Assembly: GCA_944470555.2 (NCBI GenBank) | Contig: OX104131.1 | Span: 12,454,515-12,518,514 of the forward strand | Direction of reading: 5' to 3' | Source of the DNA: Heterobilharzia americana | Lineage: Eukaryota > Platyhelminthes > Trematoda > Strigeidida > Schistosomatidae | Length of the DNA: 64,000 bases | Part shown: positions 46,459-57,546 of the stretch, piece by piece | Layout: each line of letters starts with the position of its first letter | Position numbering within the stretch: the first letter of the stretch is position 1 | The notes under the pieces: model-generated | What the model was told of the DNA's origin: nothing | What the model saw: the letters and a program-made list of their open reading frames with translations, nothing else | Databases searched by the model: none | Made by a program: the position numbers and the translations under genes

Positions 46459-48570
46459 CTAAGCTGCAGAGTTACTAGGATATCCTAGTGGTAAATCGAC
46501 CGCACAGTGACTTGAAATAGTATCACCTCCATCAGGGGAGCACAGAGCAATGTTTTTATTTGTGTTCGGCGTGCACATTGTATCCAAATAAACAGAGTTT
46601 GACCTCATGCAAGCGTCTTCTCTAGTGTCTGTTACACGGGGGTAGGTAGTCTTACTGTTGCACGTGGTGGGTGTGTAGGGCTGGTGATACCACTTGGAGG
46701 ATTCAACAGACCTGTTGTGCCTTCGCATCTGTTGACACCACTTGGGTAGTTGGTGTCTAGGATTTATGTGTATGGTTGACTATGTCTTTTCTATTGCTCC
46801 GAGAGCGCTAAGATTAGTTGTTCAGAGTAAGGGGTTTCAACATCCCCATCAGTTGTTTGGCCAAAGCTGCAGCTGATAGGGATGCATCGGATAAAAAATC
46901 ATCGTGTTCTTTGGTCCATGTAAACTTCTGTTCTGCGTTGTATCCCTTACCATTGACTGCCTTCTGTTACAATTCACAACGGACGTAACTGGCGTTATGT
47001 TGGATCGGGGGCTGTCTCCTAGTAAACTAGTGCCATGCAGCCGACCAAAGTTTTTCCTCACAAAGTACCCCGCTGACATTCTATTATAGGTGGTTTGATG
47101 TTGGCTTTTCTCATTAGTAAACGATAGGGTTGGGTTGTTGTGACACCTATTTTTGTTCTCGTTACCAGTGAGACATAGCTCAGTGCATAGAACCTTATTG
47201 GTAGAGCTAGTGTCCGTACTTCTGTCAATTCCAGAAGGGATTACGGGATCACCTCGGATCACCATTTGCTTTCTGCATCCGTCTCTACTTGTTGGGTTCC
47301 ATGGGAGCATTGGTTTGTCTGTTGCATATCGAGTGGCCGATATCCTAGGACCTAGGCTGGTGTGGTTATTAGACTTTAGGCCTGCAGTAGACCTCAGCGA
47401 GAGTTCTGTCACGTTTAGTGCCGTGTCAGGTTTCACTTTGGGGCTTTCTATGGATACGTCTAGGTCTACAGTTTCAGGTGGTTGAGTCAAACCATGCATT
47501 TCATAGCCTCTCGTCCCCATGTTGGTCGGTGTGTTTTTCCCTATATTTGACTTGATAGAGTTTGTGGAAGGAGAAGTCCCAGGCTTGGGTATATTGGGGG
47601 AGATACCTGCTGCTTTAGTATGTTGCAGCTTGGGAGCCTTTTGGCTGTCAGGTCTATGAGCACAGTCGTATACCTGCCCCTCCGCCCCTGTCTGAACAAG
47701 AAATATCTTCATTCCTGTGAAAACAGTGTTTTTTGCTAAGATAGATTCTGCCCTGATGAATGCTTCCGCTTCTATCTGTGGTTTAGACTGAAAGCGTATC
47801 GGACAGCAGTGGTCCTGCCGGCTCTTTGTTCGGAAACATTTTGCTTGGACATCATGCATTTTTGCTGTTGTAAGCAAAATTTCTCGCACCGCCTTCAACT
47901 TTGCTGTGTCAGGGACGTTATAAACCATTGCGTTCAATTTAAGTGCAAGTCTCTCACTAGCTTCAGTGGTGACAAAGTTTACCAGGTGATCTACCTTGGA
48001 AAGTGTTTCGATGTCCACTTCATTAATGGATTCACTACGCGTCAAGATGCTCAATGGCAAGAGGTTGCTAATCTGAGCCCGAATTCCACCCAGCTGGGGT
48101 GACACCTCGAACCCCTTAACATACTTTCTTGTGGTGCATTATTCTGTTTGTCACCTTTTAGTCTGCGTATTTCTGCCTTTAGTTGACCTATAGAGGACTT
48201 CAGGCTTTCGATTTCTGTAAGAAGTGACAATGACACACTCGGTGGCTGAAGTCTAGTTAGTCTCACAAAAGATGTGGAGCTTTCATTGAGCTTTACGTCT
48301 TCTGCAACACTTAGTGTTGCGGTCTTATTACATGTTGGGCGTGCAGAGGTATTTCTATTATTATTAACGTTGGCTGTCTTATTGAACGCAGTTCTTCTTG
48401 AGCATAACTGGAGTATAAGCTGATTCACTTATGCTGTTGCAAGAGGAATCTGCTTTTGGTGTCACCAACATTTGGGTATCGTTGATGCACTGCTGCACAG
48501 ACAGTTGTGTCCATGCCTTTTTACATGCATTAGCCATATCCAGTTGCATGTCTGATATGTGACTGGTCAT
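46459..48570 (-). pseudogene. CR1-type LINE ORF1 (coiled coil plus RRM-like domain), broken
   Basis: Minus-strand frames in series: 48570-48379, 48428-48051, 48105-46849 (418 codons) and 46728-46459. The N-terminal part has a coiled coil (LLTEIESLKSSIGQLKAEIR then RLKGDK, about 48150-48225). The 418-codon piece carries an RRM-like segment ERLALKLNAMVYNVPDTAKL ... KCFRTKSRQDHCCPIRF ... AFIRAESIL, as in ORF1 proteins of schistosome CR1-like elements. A long Ser/Thr/Asn/Pro-rich tail follows. ORF1 proteins of this kind bind the element RNA. At least two frameshifts separate the pieces. The tail (CSPDGGDTISSHCAVDLPLG...) ends near 46459. No adjoining ORF2 endonuclease was recognised. Confidence 0.6.
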
Positions 48571-48709
48571 TCGAGAATTCAGTAGCTTTATGGTGACTAT
48601 AACAACAAAGTTGTGATACAGTTACGAAATCGCGTTAAAATGTAACACAATTTCAAACGCACCACAGTAACTAATTTTGATGGTAAGTCTATATTGCTAT
48701 GAATAGTAA

Positions 48710-49190
48710 TACTCGAATGGATATTCACTTGGATTATATGATTACGTGGAAAATTACGAATTCCCCAGGTAGTCGTTGTGGGTTCTTTTGGTCTCCGAAG
48801 CCATAAGCATGAGAATTTATGGTGAGACAGCCTTTCATCTAGCGTGACAGGCATTCCGATGACGAATCAAACGTGTTGACTGCCCGTAAAGGAAATTTGG
48901 AATTTTGCGCGACCCTGGTGCCACCACTGGTGAAAAAAGAAAGTATGTCTGAAAATGATCTAAACTGTAACACTCTGTACATGCTGAAAGGTGGTATTTT
49001 CTTGTTCATTTCATAACCTGTGTAATTTTCTGATGCTTTTAATCGAATTTAATGACCTCCCTTCTATACCATTCAGGTCCCGTAAGATCTTATACATTTC
49101 CCAACATATATCAACCTGATGCTGTCTGCAAACTGGCTTCTCTCATGTTAAATTACTAATATGAGGGTATAAAAAAATGACTGATGACTT
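48710..49190 (+). repeat. Dispersed repeat shared with 38130-38600
   Basis: TATTCACTTGGATTATATGA, CTTCTATACCATTCAGGTCC and CTGCAAACTGGCTTCTCTCATG match the earlier copy. It lies just upstream (on the minus strand) of the CR1-type ORF1. Confidence 0.5.
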
Positions 49191-49199
49191 TAAGATTAC

Positions 49200-51000
49200 A
49201 ATGAAATGTCACTGTTAATTTTTCGGAAAAGGAACACATCACAACGTTGGAGAATAATGAGCAAATAGAAGCTTTTGTTCAGTTGTACTGTGGCATGAAG
49301 TGTGCTCACATTCGGTTGGCTAAAGATTCATCTATCATCTCCTCACTAATGCAGAGCCAAACTGTGGGAGGACCTTAACGTACGAATAAGCAGACAGTCA
49401 TGGACATATCAAATTATCATCAACACACCTACTGAAAGGTGTATGTCTTTAGTATACTAAACCCTGCGAATGTTCACAACTTATTATGACCGTTAACATT
49501 TGCATTTTCACTGCTGTAGTACAAACCTGCACACTGTGTACACTCAGTCTTATTTCATCCTTTTGGAATTCGGTGAAAGATCGGGAAAAGCTCAACATTC
49601 ATGACTTGTTCTACGACCATGTACACGGAAAAACTATAGCTCTTGTATGGTTACCGCATAAGATGGGGTTAGCGCGAAGAAAATTATTGACTTTGGCGTA
49701 TGACGCCGTTATATTTTAACAGAGTTTGCAACGGCCAGTTGCTCAACAGTTCTATCCTGCAACTGTCACCCCGTGCCTCATTTACCTTCTTTAAAAAAAA
49801 GAGTTGTTGAATTTCGAACGCCGTGAGAAGTACACTTTGACAATTGCTCGTTAAATGAAGTGTTGGGTTACTGGTATATATTCCGCACTGTTGCGCGCTG
49901 ATTTTCCTACGTAAGGATAACCAGATGTATTGAAAACGCCTTTCAGTAATATCCTATCTTCCCTCGGCTGCATGGAAGCGAGAAACACCAACAAACTTTT
50001 CTGGTGAATGGAATCTAAGTTACAGGCTGTAAATTAACTTCTGATGTGCAGTTTATTTCCAAATCCACGAAATCCACATATTATGCAGACGTTTTGCGGC
50101 CGTCAGCTGGACAACATACAGCCAACCAACTTCGCAAAAACGTCCGTTCATGAGATAGAAACTTTTGAAATTTGCACTTTATTGTCTTGTACACGTACAT
50201 TTTGGCGGGGTATAATGGGTAATTGCTTTGGTAGTACAGAGATCCTACTTCTGCATGGCCATCAGTACCTGTCTTCTTTCCATGTAAATGACTGTTCCCA
50301 GCACTAAACCGGCATTTATCGGCTATTTATTATGAGAAACACTTGATTCCTTCTTGTCGTTTATTTTGCATTTCAGAACCCAACATTTCCAACTGCATTA
50401 ACCACCACCTATGTGTTTTCTGGCATAACTCAGGAGATTCTGCTTTACCATGAATTTAAAATTGTTGGCGTAATCTTCTGTCCCAATTAATGGTATCTAA
50501 CACACTCCTGTCTTCTCAATATCTAGAAACAATTCAAGTTAGTATGCACTCGCGAACAAGACTTTGTGCACAATTTGTACCAAGCACATCTATGAAGACC
50601 AGCACACCCCTGTAAATCCAGGGATAAATGCTATTGTTCCTGTTCGATCAATTCAGGTTCAGGCGTGGGGGATCCACTGGGTTGTATTTTCATTGCGTTT
50701 CTCCTCAACCTGGGCAATGCCAACGTTGTTTTGCCACAAACAGTCTACAGCTGCTTTGCCTGTCGGTGGTTGACTGGCACTTTTTCGTCCTCTTCAGCTG
50801 TCTGCAGCGTGCGAAAATTCAAAATAACAGCAAAAGGTCTACGTGTATGAACTGAACCTTTGGCTCAACCCCAAAAGTGAGCGGAATGCTACTTTTGTTC
50901 TCCGGGAATCGAGTGTGACGCGAGGCTCTTGTGATGGCTTTGGTTAACACTTGATACAATACAATTTGGCATCTAGTGTAAACCATATGATTTCCTTGCG
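49200..51000. other. Decayed sequence, nothing recognised
   Basis: Short overlapping plus-strand frames at 49486-49719, 50044-50307 and 50564-50855 show no domain. Could be repeat-derived. Confidence 0.35.
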
Positions 51001-51550
51001 CTTGCTCCTACTTTTTGCAGAGTGGTTCCGGGTCTATGATGAACTTCGAAGCAGTAAGTCTACAAACTCGTCCGGTGTGCCTCTGGTTAGCCTGGCGGGA
51101 GGATGGGTGTTTATTAACCTTGTTAGGCTTGTATGATTTTTCAGGGATTCTGGTCCAGACAGGTCTCTCAAGTGTCGTGCCAGCAGACAGCTGCTTGGGC
51201 TGGCTATGGGATGAAGATAACAAAATTGTTCAGCGAAATATAGGAAGACGGAGTGTGAAGAAAAAACAAGACAAAAGGAACAGAGGGAGGAGAGGCCTAG
51301 GCAGATTCTTGGGGGAAGAGTGATAGGGAGAACCTTAATAGACAGGGTGAGATAACAGAGCCAGTGGGAAGAGAAGAAGCAGATAAGATTAAGGGACGGG
51401 TTATAGGAATGGGGGCAATAGTGTTGTCAGTGGTTATGGAAACTGGAGGTTAGATGTCAGACAGAGAAGCATGGAGCAGTGTCAGGTTCGCGATGATAGT
51501 GTAGGTACAAGAAATTCGGTATAGAATTGATTGTGCTGGGATGCGTGGAT

Positions 51551-51757
51551 TTAGTTGGTTGTATCAACCCGGTCCGTGTCCCAGCTGAACAAGTGCAGGA
51601 AGTGGGAGGCTGTTAAACCTCTTCTTGAAACCATCGACACACGGAGCAGAGGCAATTTCGGCAGGCAATGGGTTCCAGTGGCGTGAACGCGCAAGGGTTT
51701 TCGCCCCTTGGTGGACGATTCCTCTCGGGTTACTACGAGAACCACCATAGTGATCAT
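51551..51757 (-). pseudogene. CR1-type ORF2 C-terminus
   Basis: Across one frame change it reads NPRGIVHQGAKTLARSRHWN, then PLPAEIASAPCVDGFKKRFN and SLPLPALVQLGHGPG, ending at a TGA (51564-51566). It fits the CR1 end pattern 'R---WNSLP-E-V-APSV--FK--L'. Confidence 0.85.
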
Positions 51758-52323
51758 TCGTAAGGGTTCGGCCGTTAGGATGACCTGGGTTGCTTAGTAT
51801 TTTTCAAACCCTTGCAAAGTCGTCAAACAACCTACGGTAACTAAGAGGGTAAAACCATAGGTCTTTCAGCCTATCTTTACGGAGATTTCGCTAGATTCCC
51901 ACGGCACCATTTATTGCTCGCCTCTGCACTTTCTCCGGGAGGTTCACATCTCTCTTCACGTAGGGTGTCGCAAGGATGAGGTGGATCACTAAATGAGGTC
52001 ACAAGTAGATCTCGTAGAGCCACGGAAAGGGTTCTGGGATGAGGGCCCCCAGTTTAATGCGCAGTACTACGTAGGCTCTGAATGCATCTACTGAATGACT
52101 GGAGCAAGTGCTTGGTTTATCAGTCAGCACTAGCCAAAGGCCTTTCCCCGTGGTGGTATGGGAAAGTTGTGTACCACAGAGACAGTGGGATAACTCAACG
52201 AATCAGCGGGGCGGAGACACATGGTTCGGCACTTACCTAGGTCAAATACTAACTCGTCATTGTTCACCTGATCTGCAAGCAACCTGAGTTCACTTTGAGG
52301 TGCACTGGATTCTGCTTCTCATA

Positions 52324-52783
52324 TCACAGCTCCCCACAGCTTAACATTGTCAGCATAAAGTAAAACTGGAGGGCTGAGACCCATTGGGAGACCGTTCGCA
52401 AAACAAAGAATAACGGCGGACTCAAAACCTCCTGTGATACACCGCACAATGACAACCTCCAAGTTGAGAAAACCCTATTGACTTTTGTATAGAATTCTCT
52501 GACATAAATAGTCTGGCAGCCAGGAGACCATTGGACCGTTGACCCAACCCTTATATGTTGCAGATGAGCATAATACGTCAAACCCTATCAGGGGCCTCGG
52601 TGAAATCGTATAAACATGGGCTTGGAAGTCCCAGAAAGCCCTCGAGTCATCACTGGATGTCAGGGAAATTAAGGCATGGGTCCTGCCATTTCCAAAATCG
52701 TGTTGAGCTCCACTCGGTGCTCCTCTCTTGTTCGAGAACCCTCTTACATGGTCGTCCACTAGGCTGTCCATTACTCCCAACAA
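52324..52783 (-). pseudogene. CR1-type reverse transcriptase, broken
   Basis: Overlapping minus-strand frames read SRAFWDFQAHVYTISPRPLI (motif A region of the 'DF--AFD-I-H--L' type, damaged), GWVNGPMVSWLPDYLCQRIL (SYLSDR region), GVSQEVLSPPLFF (for GVPQGSVLGPLLFL), then a PPVLLYADNVKLWG segment that stands for the usual FADD/YADDVKLW. The YADD motif is YADN here. Confidence 0.85.
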
Positions 52784-52991
52784 CGCCTGTTAAAGTTCTA
52801 CGGATCGACAGCATTTCAAGTGCTGTCTGTCTCCGTTGAAGATGGAAGAGAGAATAAAGCGTTTTCACCCTCGTGGAAGTATGCCCGTCTTGGGAGGGTT
52901 AAACCAGATTACGGAGCGGAACGCCAAAGGCACACATACACCATTTAAATGAAGACGACCGAATGTCTTCGCATCTCTGTGATTTTCTTGC

Positions 52992-53342
52992 TCAGAGATT
53001 TGATCGTCGTCCGAGGACTATAGAAGGAGTTACTTTTATTCCATCCAACTCCTCTGTTTTGAGTAGTGCTGAAGGTTGTGCGGACAGTTGGTAATTCTGA
53101 TTGGATGACGGCACGTTTAGCTGTGTATCAGACATGGTGCCAATGGTCTCGGCAGTCTCCAGTTTAGCGAAGTTCTCCCTATTCGGTTCCTGCATTACCC
53201 AAGCTCCCTGACTGGTGGACTTTCTCTCCACCATGAATCGAGATGGGTTTTCAGGATTCGCCTCAAGCTTCTGGGCGATGACTGTCCGGAACAGCCTCCT
53301 GTCTGCCTTCACTTCGGTGTTGTATCGATCCCTCGGGGCCAT
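52992..53342 (-). pseudogene. CR1-type ORF2 linker before the RT
   Basis: A 116-codon frame containing RTVIAQKLEANPENPSRFMV, EPNRENFAKLETAETIGTM and LLKTEELDGIKVTPSIVLG. It follows the order expected for the segment before the RT fingers in CR1 elements (positions where 'A-----PK-FF-Y' and 'D---L---F' occur). The RT motif with PGPDG was not found downstream, so a deletion is likely there. Confidence 0.55.
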
Positions 53343-53769
53343 ATATGCCCTTTGACCTGACTATTTCCTAGAGACTCTCCAGCTACGTCATGGTTTCCCT
53401 TGGCCTTCAAGAGGCATTCATTGCCTCTTTTCATCTAAGAGGTTTGCTTCCCTGACATTTTTGTGTCTACTGCGGCGTTTTCAAAGATAGAATTCTTGAT
53501 ATCTCCCACCACTTTCCACTGTTGATCAATCGGCGAAGTACTCCACTCTCAGAGCCATGATGCTATCAAGAGATATTGGCTCACCGCAACGTAGTTCACC
53601 CCGCTGCAGAAAGACGACGTCGTGACAGACAAAATAAGGCTTTTTGTGGGTGGAATGAGACCGGAAGTTACGAAGAAGATCATCAGAAAGTGACTTCTGA
53701 CAACATGCACTTGACGGTGACAGCCCACTGTGAAGAGATTCTTGCCAAGAAGTCATAGTTTTTTGTAAG

Positions 53770-56335
53770 CACGCCAGAGAATAAGGCTAACACAAATTAA
53801 TACTTTACTGTATACAGTTTGGTTGGATTGTGTATTTGGCCTTTATACTGGGTCAAAACCAGTATTTTATGAAAATGGGTGGAGCAAGAAGTTGTAGGTA
53901 GATCTTGGGGAATCCAGGCTTACTCACGACAGTGAGAAAACCTGTCACTCAGAAAACATTTGTTGTCAGATTTTCTTGCGAAAGGCAACTTGATATTCCC
54001 GAAAAACATAAGTATCACGTAATTAGTTTCCTCATCCTCTCACAATAACAGTTTGAGAAAATTAATGACCCATCCAGTGAGACTGGTGAACACCAAGCAA
54101 ATGTTGCTCTTGCTTTTGAGATAAAATCAAAGCTATGGTTTGAGGAGTCCCCAAAGTTTTATGAAGAACCACCAATTTTAGTGAGATACTGTTACTATCC
54201 CCTATGGTCTACACTGTAATCTGTTTCAACATTCACTCTGAAAAGAATGAACCCGAGCATCCCACTCACCACTTACATAAGAAAATTTTGATATGGCGTA
54301 ATCCTAAGACACATGCCACTGCTGAAGATATGCTAAACTACGGTCTTCTAAATCTTGGAAAGTCCGTCAATCCTCTTGTACTCGTGCACGGAAAAGTTCA
54401 TCTGACTTGCGAAGGCTTAACTATGCGTTGTGAGTGTGCTGTTGATGACCATCACAAAGGGGATTCAATTTGATGGTCAAACCTCGAAAGACTGTGAGTA
54501 TCGGCTGATCCCAAACTATATTTGAGTCCTGAAAAGTGCACTATACATGCAAGACCCTACTTCTTAACTTGAACCTGTATCATCAGTGTTCCACCAACCA
54601 ACGTGGATACTTTTTACCAGCTTAGCTTTTAAAGGGGGGGTAAAGTAATCATACAGTAACACGGACTGCTCATATCCTAAACAATAAGATTGGATTGAGG
54701 AAATAAACAAGCTTAGAAGCTCTTTTACTAGTTATATATCGAATGCTTATTTACTTCATTCTCTTTCTACCTGCTCTTTGAACCCTTCTTAAGCTTCATA
54801 ATTCGTTTCTTCTTTTTCTAATTAAATAAATCCATCTGACACTCATTATCTTCTATCTGTTTATTCCTTCATAAAATTCTTTTCGTTAACCAGGCAACTT
54901 CTAGGATTTACGGCGTAATGACGATCAAAGAGAGCTGTATAATGTTAGCTGGCCGTGTCTCACACATTTCTACTAATCGTGCTTTGTCATGCAACGTCAT
55001 ATTATTGGCCGCATCTATAGTTCTAGATTGTTGTGAAGATTCCGACTGAAGGAACTGAGATGATACTGCTTAAGAGATAGTTTTATTATTTTTTGACTTT
55101 AACTGAGAGGCTTTCACTGAAGAATATTTTGGAGTTCTGGCAGCTACTTTATGAGCTGACTCACGGACACTCTAGTGCCCAGAATATGCAACGGTAAAAT
55201 TCCCAAACAAGTTCCAATGTGAATACACTGGTAAATATCACCCGTGTTCGATCAGAATTTTATGAATATTACCCTAGCCGACAGGCGACAACAGCAGGTA
55301 ATCAAAAAGACACGCAGTGAGATCTGAAAAGATGTAACTAGTTGTGTTGCGTGATATTCGGTGTATATGAACAAAAATAGTTTTAATATTAGTGTGACGT
55401 TGGTAAACAGAATACTTGCGAAAATCTACGTGGGAAAGACAACAGCACTCTGTGATTTCATAACTCGTTGAAAGCCTAGGTAGGCTGAATGTTGACTTTC
55501 CAAGATGATTATTCAAGGAGCATACAGTCAACCTATCTTGAAATGCTCTGAACAGAGGATTGTAACAGTTTCTAGCTTTCTTATACCTTTCCTTGGCAGC
55601 AGGCATTTTAAAGCCACACAATGTATGTAATACTTGATATTTCATTTTGATTCACTTAAGAGTGTGATAATCTAACCTCTTCTGCGAACGAGATAGCACA
55701 ATACTGGATTTAGATACCGATCATCTGATAACTTTTAGAAGTACCCAGGTTAGGTATGTGCTGTGATGTTCATGATGATTCCTAGATTATTTTACTCAAA
55801 GCGTATACGAGCAGTAGGCTACTGATTGGTTTAGAGCTTCGCCGCTATTTCCTGACGTTTCTTTTCAGATTATTGTTAGGAATGTGGTTGTTAAAGATTT
55901 CTTAATGGTCATTATTCTTAATGAAGGGCTGAAGTGAAGGTAATCTATTCAGATTTTGTCGTTAATGAGTGCGTAGTGGAGTTTTGAGGGTACTGCATTT
56001 CTCCTCCACCTAGTAATGGTGTAAGTATTTTTCCCCAAGCAATTTTTCATTACAAACATCAACAGTATGTCAGAAGAGTAGTTTGCAGGTGTTTCTGAGA
56101 AGACGTTGTAAAATCCAGTGGAAGAAAGATTAAAACTATCTAATAAGAAGACAGTTTTACACCTATTCACATATCTATATTGCTCTGATTTAACAGTTAT
56201 CATACACGAAGACAACAGATGGTGACAGTTAAGTCATTCCTACCAAGAACTAGTCGAACAGCATCAGTGGGGAAGCGTACCATACTAGTACTTCAAGTTC
56301 ATAGAGTTCTTTTGGTTTGTATTTCGTGGCGACAA
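53770..56335. other. Mostly unassigned; two lone open frames
   Basis: Open frames at 54204-54473 (plus, MVYTVICFNIHSEKNEPEHP...) and 55274-55645 (minus, 123 codons, MKYQVLHTLCGFKMPAAKER...) have no recognised domain. G+C falls back to the level of the flanks at about 54.6 kb. Confidence 0.35.
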
Positions 56336-56340
56336 TAAAA

Positions 56341-56556
56341 GTATGTTTGGATAATGTAATTAGAAGACGTAGATTATCTGAAAAATGTGATGTTTTAGCA
56401 CTATACATTTCGAATAATCTGATCACACATTCACTTGTTAAGACATTATATAGGAAAACTGGAAGTGAGGAAAGGATAAATATGACATAAAGGAACTCAA
56501 TAATAAGAAAGATAATGAAAGGAAAAAAGTGATAAGATTTGAAGATAACCTTGGTA
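56341..56556 (+). repeat. PLE inverted terminal repeat, left
   Basis: Contains GATAATGTAATTAGAAGACG, AATGTGATGTTTTAGCACTA and GGAAAACTGGAAGTGAGGAA. Reverse partner of 58371-58588. Confidence 0.85.
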
Positions 56557-56609
56557 ATACGTTAAAATAAGCATTACCATGGTAGGTTTAGCATTAGGAC
56601 AAACGGTTT

Positions 56610-57052
56610 TTGCACACACATAAACTGGTGGGATGGTTAGCAAAAACTTTAATTCCTATTCACAATGAATTATGTAAGTTTTCTTTAGAAGTTACTTTTG
56701 AACTTGTTAATGATCTTAGCAATATTAACATCAAAGATAAGAGGTTGTATTGCTTTGATGTCAACTCCTTATTTACTTATGTACCCCTTATTAAAACCAT
56801 TGACATTCTTTGCGGGCATATTTCTTCCAGTAATCCTTCTTTCCCTATTCCCTCAACGTGTTTGAGAGAGTTGTTATTATTGTGCACTGATAAAGTTCAT
56901 CTAACATTTGAAGATGAACATTTTTGACAAATAGATGATGGGCCATGGGAAGTCCCCTAGGAACATTCCTAGCTGATACTTACATGTCACATATTCAAAG
57001 CTTGACCGACCATTTCATCAGTAAAGTTACTCTCCGTAAGAGATATGTTGAT
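56610..57052 (+). pseudogene. PLE reverse transcriptase, first part
   Basis: Reads CKFSLEVTFELVNDLSNINI, then RLYCFDVNSLFTYVPLIKTI (motif A, FDV-SLFTNVP in intact PLEs), then PSTCLRELLLLCTDKVHLTF. After a frameshift at about 56926 come remnants of GMGSPL-PFLADTYMS-I-SL and KVTLRKRYVD, where the YVDD motif is cut by the SINE. Confidence 0.85.
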
Positions 57053-57140
57053 TTTTGAGGGAGTTGTGGAGATTTGGAAATATTTCAAGTTGTTATTCAT
57101 AGTAGACTGACATCAGTTGGAGGAACAAAGAACACCTGGG

Positions 57141-57190
57141 AGCACTAGACAGCTGTTCCGTCCTAGTATGGGATTCCTCAGCAGTGAGCA
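57141..57190 (-). ncRNA. Hammerhead ribozyme, degraded (left arm)
   Basis: In reverse: CACTG / CTGAGGA / ATCC-CATACTA-GGAC / GGAA / CAGCTGTC / TAGTG. The CTGANGA core is intact. Stem II has one mismatch and the GAAA box reads GGAA, so loss of activity is expected. Confidence 0.7.
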
Positions 57191-57444
57191 CCCACGACCC
57201 CGCCAGGGATCGAACCCGTGACCTTCAGGTTCCGCGGCCAGCGCGTTACCATTGAGCGACTGGGTCAGGACCCGATACTCCATATTTCCAACTTTTTTTA
57301 GCTCACGATATAGTGCAACCGCCACCCAATGTCATCGTTGAGTAACTGTCGTCACGACCATCAGGCTTTGACTCCACCGGTCACGACTTCTAATTGGAAC
57401 TTCGGGGATGCCTCTCGAAGCTAGTCACCAGAGAGCACCAGTGC

Positions 57445-57490
57445 GCACTGCTGAGGAGTCCCATACTAGGACGAAACAGCTGTCCAGTGC
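57445..57490 (+). ncRNA. Hammerhead ribozyme with intact core
   Basis: Stem I GCACTG (57445-57450) pairs with CAGTGC (57485-57490). The core CTGAGGA (57451-57457) fits CTGANGA. Stem II GTCC (57458-57461) pairs with GGAC (57469-57472) around loop CATACTA. GAAA is at 57473-57476. Stem III is the palindrome ACAGCTGT (57476-57483). The predicted cleavage is after C57484. All conserved positions of a type I hammerhead are present. Stem III has no loop, as in the minimal schistosome hammerheads thought to act best as dimers. Confidence 0.82.
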
Positions 57491-57546
57491 TCCCAGGTTT
57501 CCTTTGTTCCTCCAACTGATGTCAGTCTACGATGAATAACAACTTG

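Larger units (their letters stand above)
51200..53760 (-). mobile_element. CR1-type (SR1-like) LINE, 3' part, inactive
   Basis: The minus strand carries, in order, the linker before the RT (53342-52992), the RT (about 52780-52320), the C-terminal region with stops (52320-51780) and the protein end (51757-51564). A pyrimidine-rich 3' UTR follows down to about 51200. Frames before 53342 (53756-53526) may be the end of the endonuclease-RT linker. Many stops and frameshifts are present; the endonuclease was not found. Confidence 0.85.
57053..57546. mobile_element. Sm-alpha-type SINE with inverted second ribozyme end, inserted in the PLE
   Basis: Bounded by a 12-bp duplication of target DNA: AGATATGTTGAT (57041-57052) and AGATACGTTAAT (57547-57558). 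The minus-oriented unit has the tail (57053-57125), hammerhead (57141-57190), B box (reverse of GGGTTCGATCCCT, 57206-57217), A box (reverse of TGGTAACGCGCTGGCC, 57236-57251) and upstream body to about 57440. At its 5' end it is joined to a plus-oriented second hammerhead and tail (57441-57546). The single duplication around the whole shows that both parts arrived together. Confidence 0.82.

Noticed and set aside
55274..55645. 123-codon minus-strand open frame
   Set aside because: No domain, splice context or repeat match. Length alone is not enough in a 64-kb window read in six frames, so I mention it only within the unassigned stretch.
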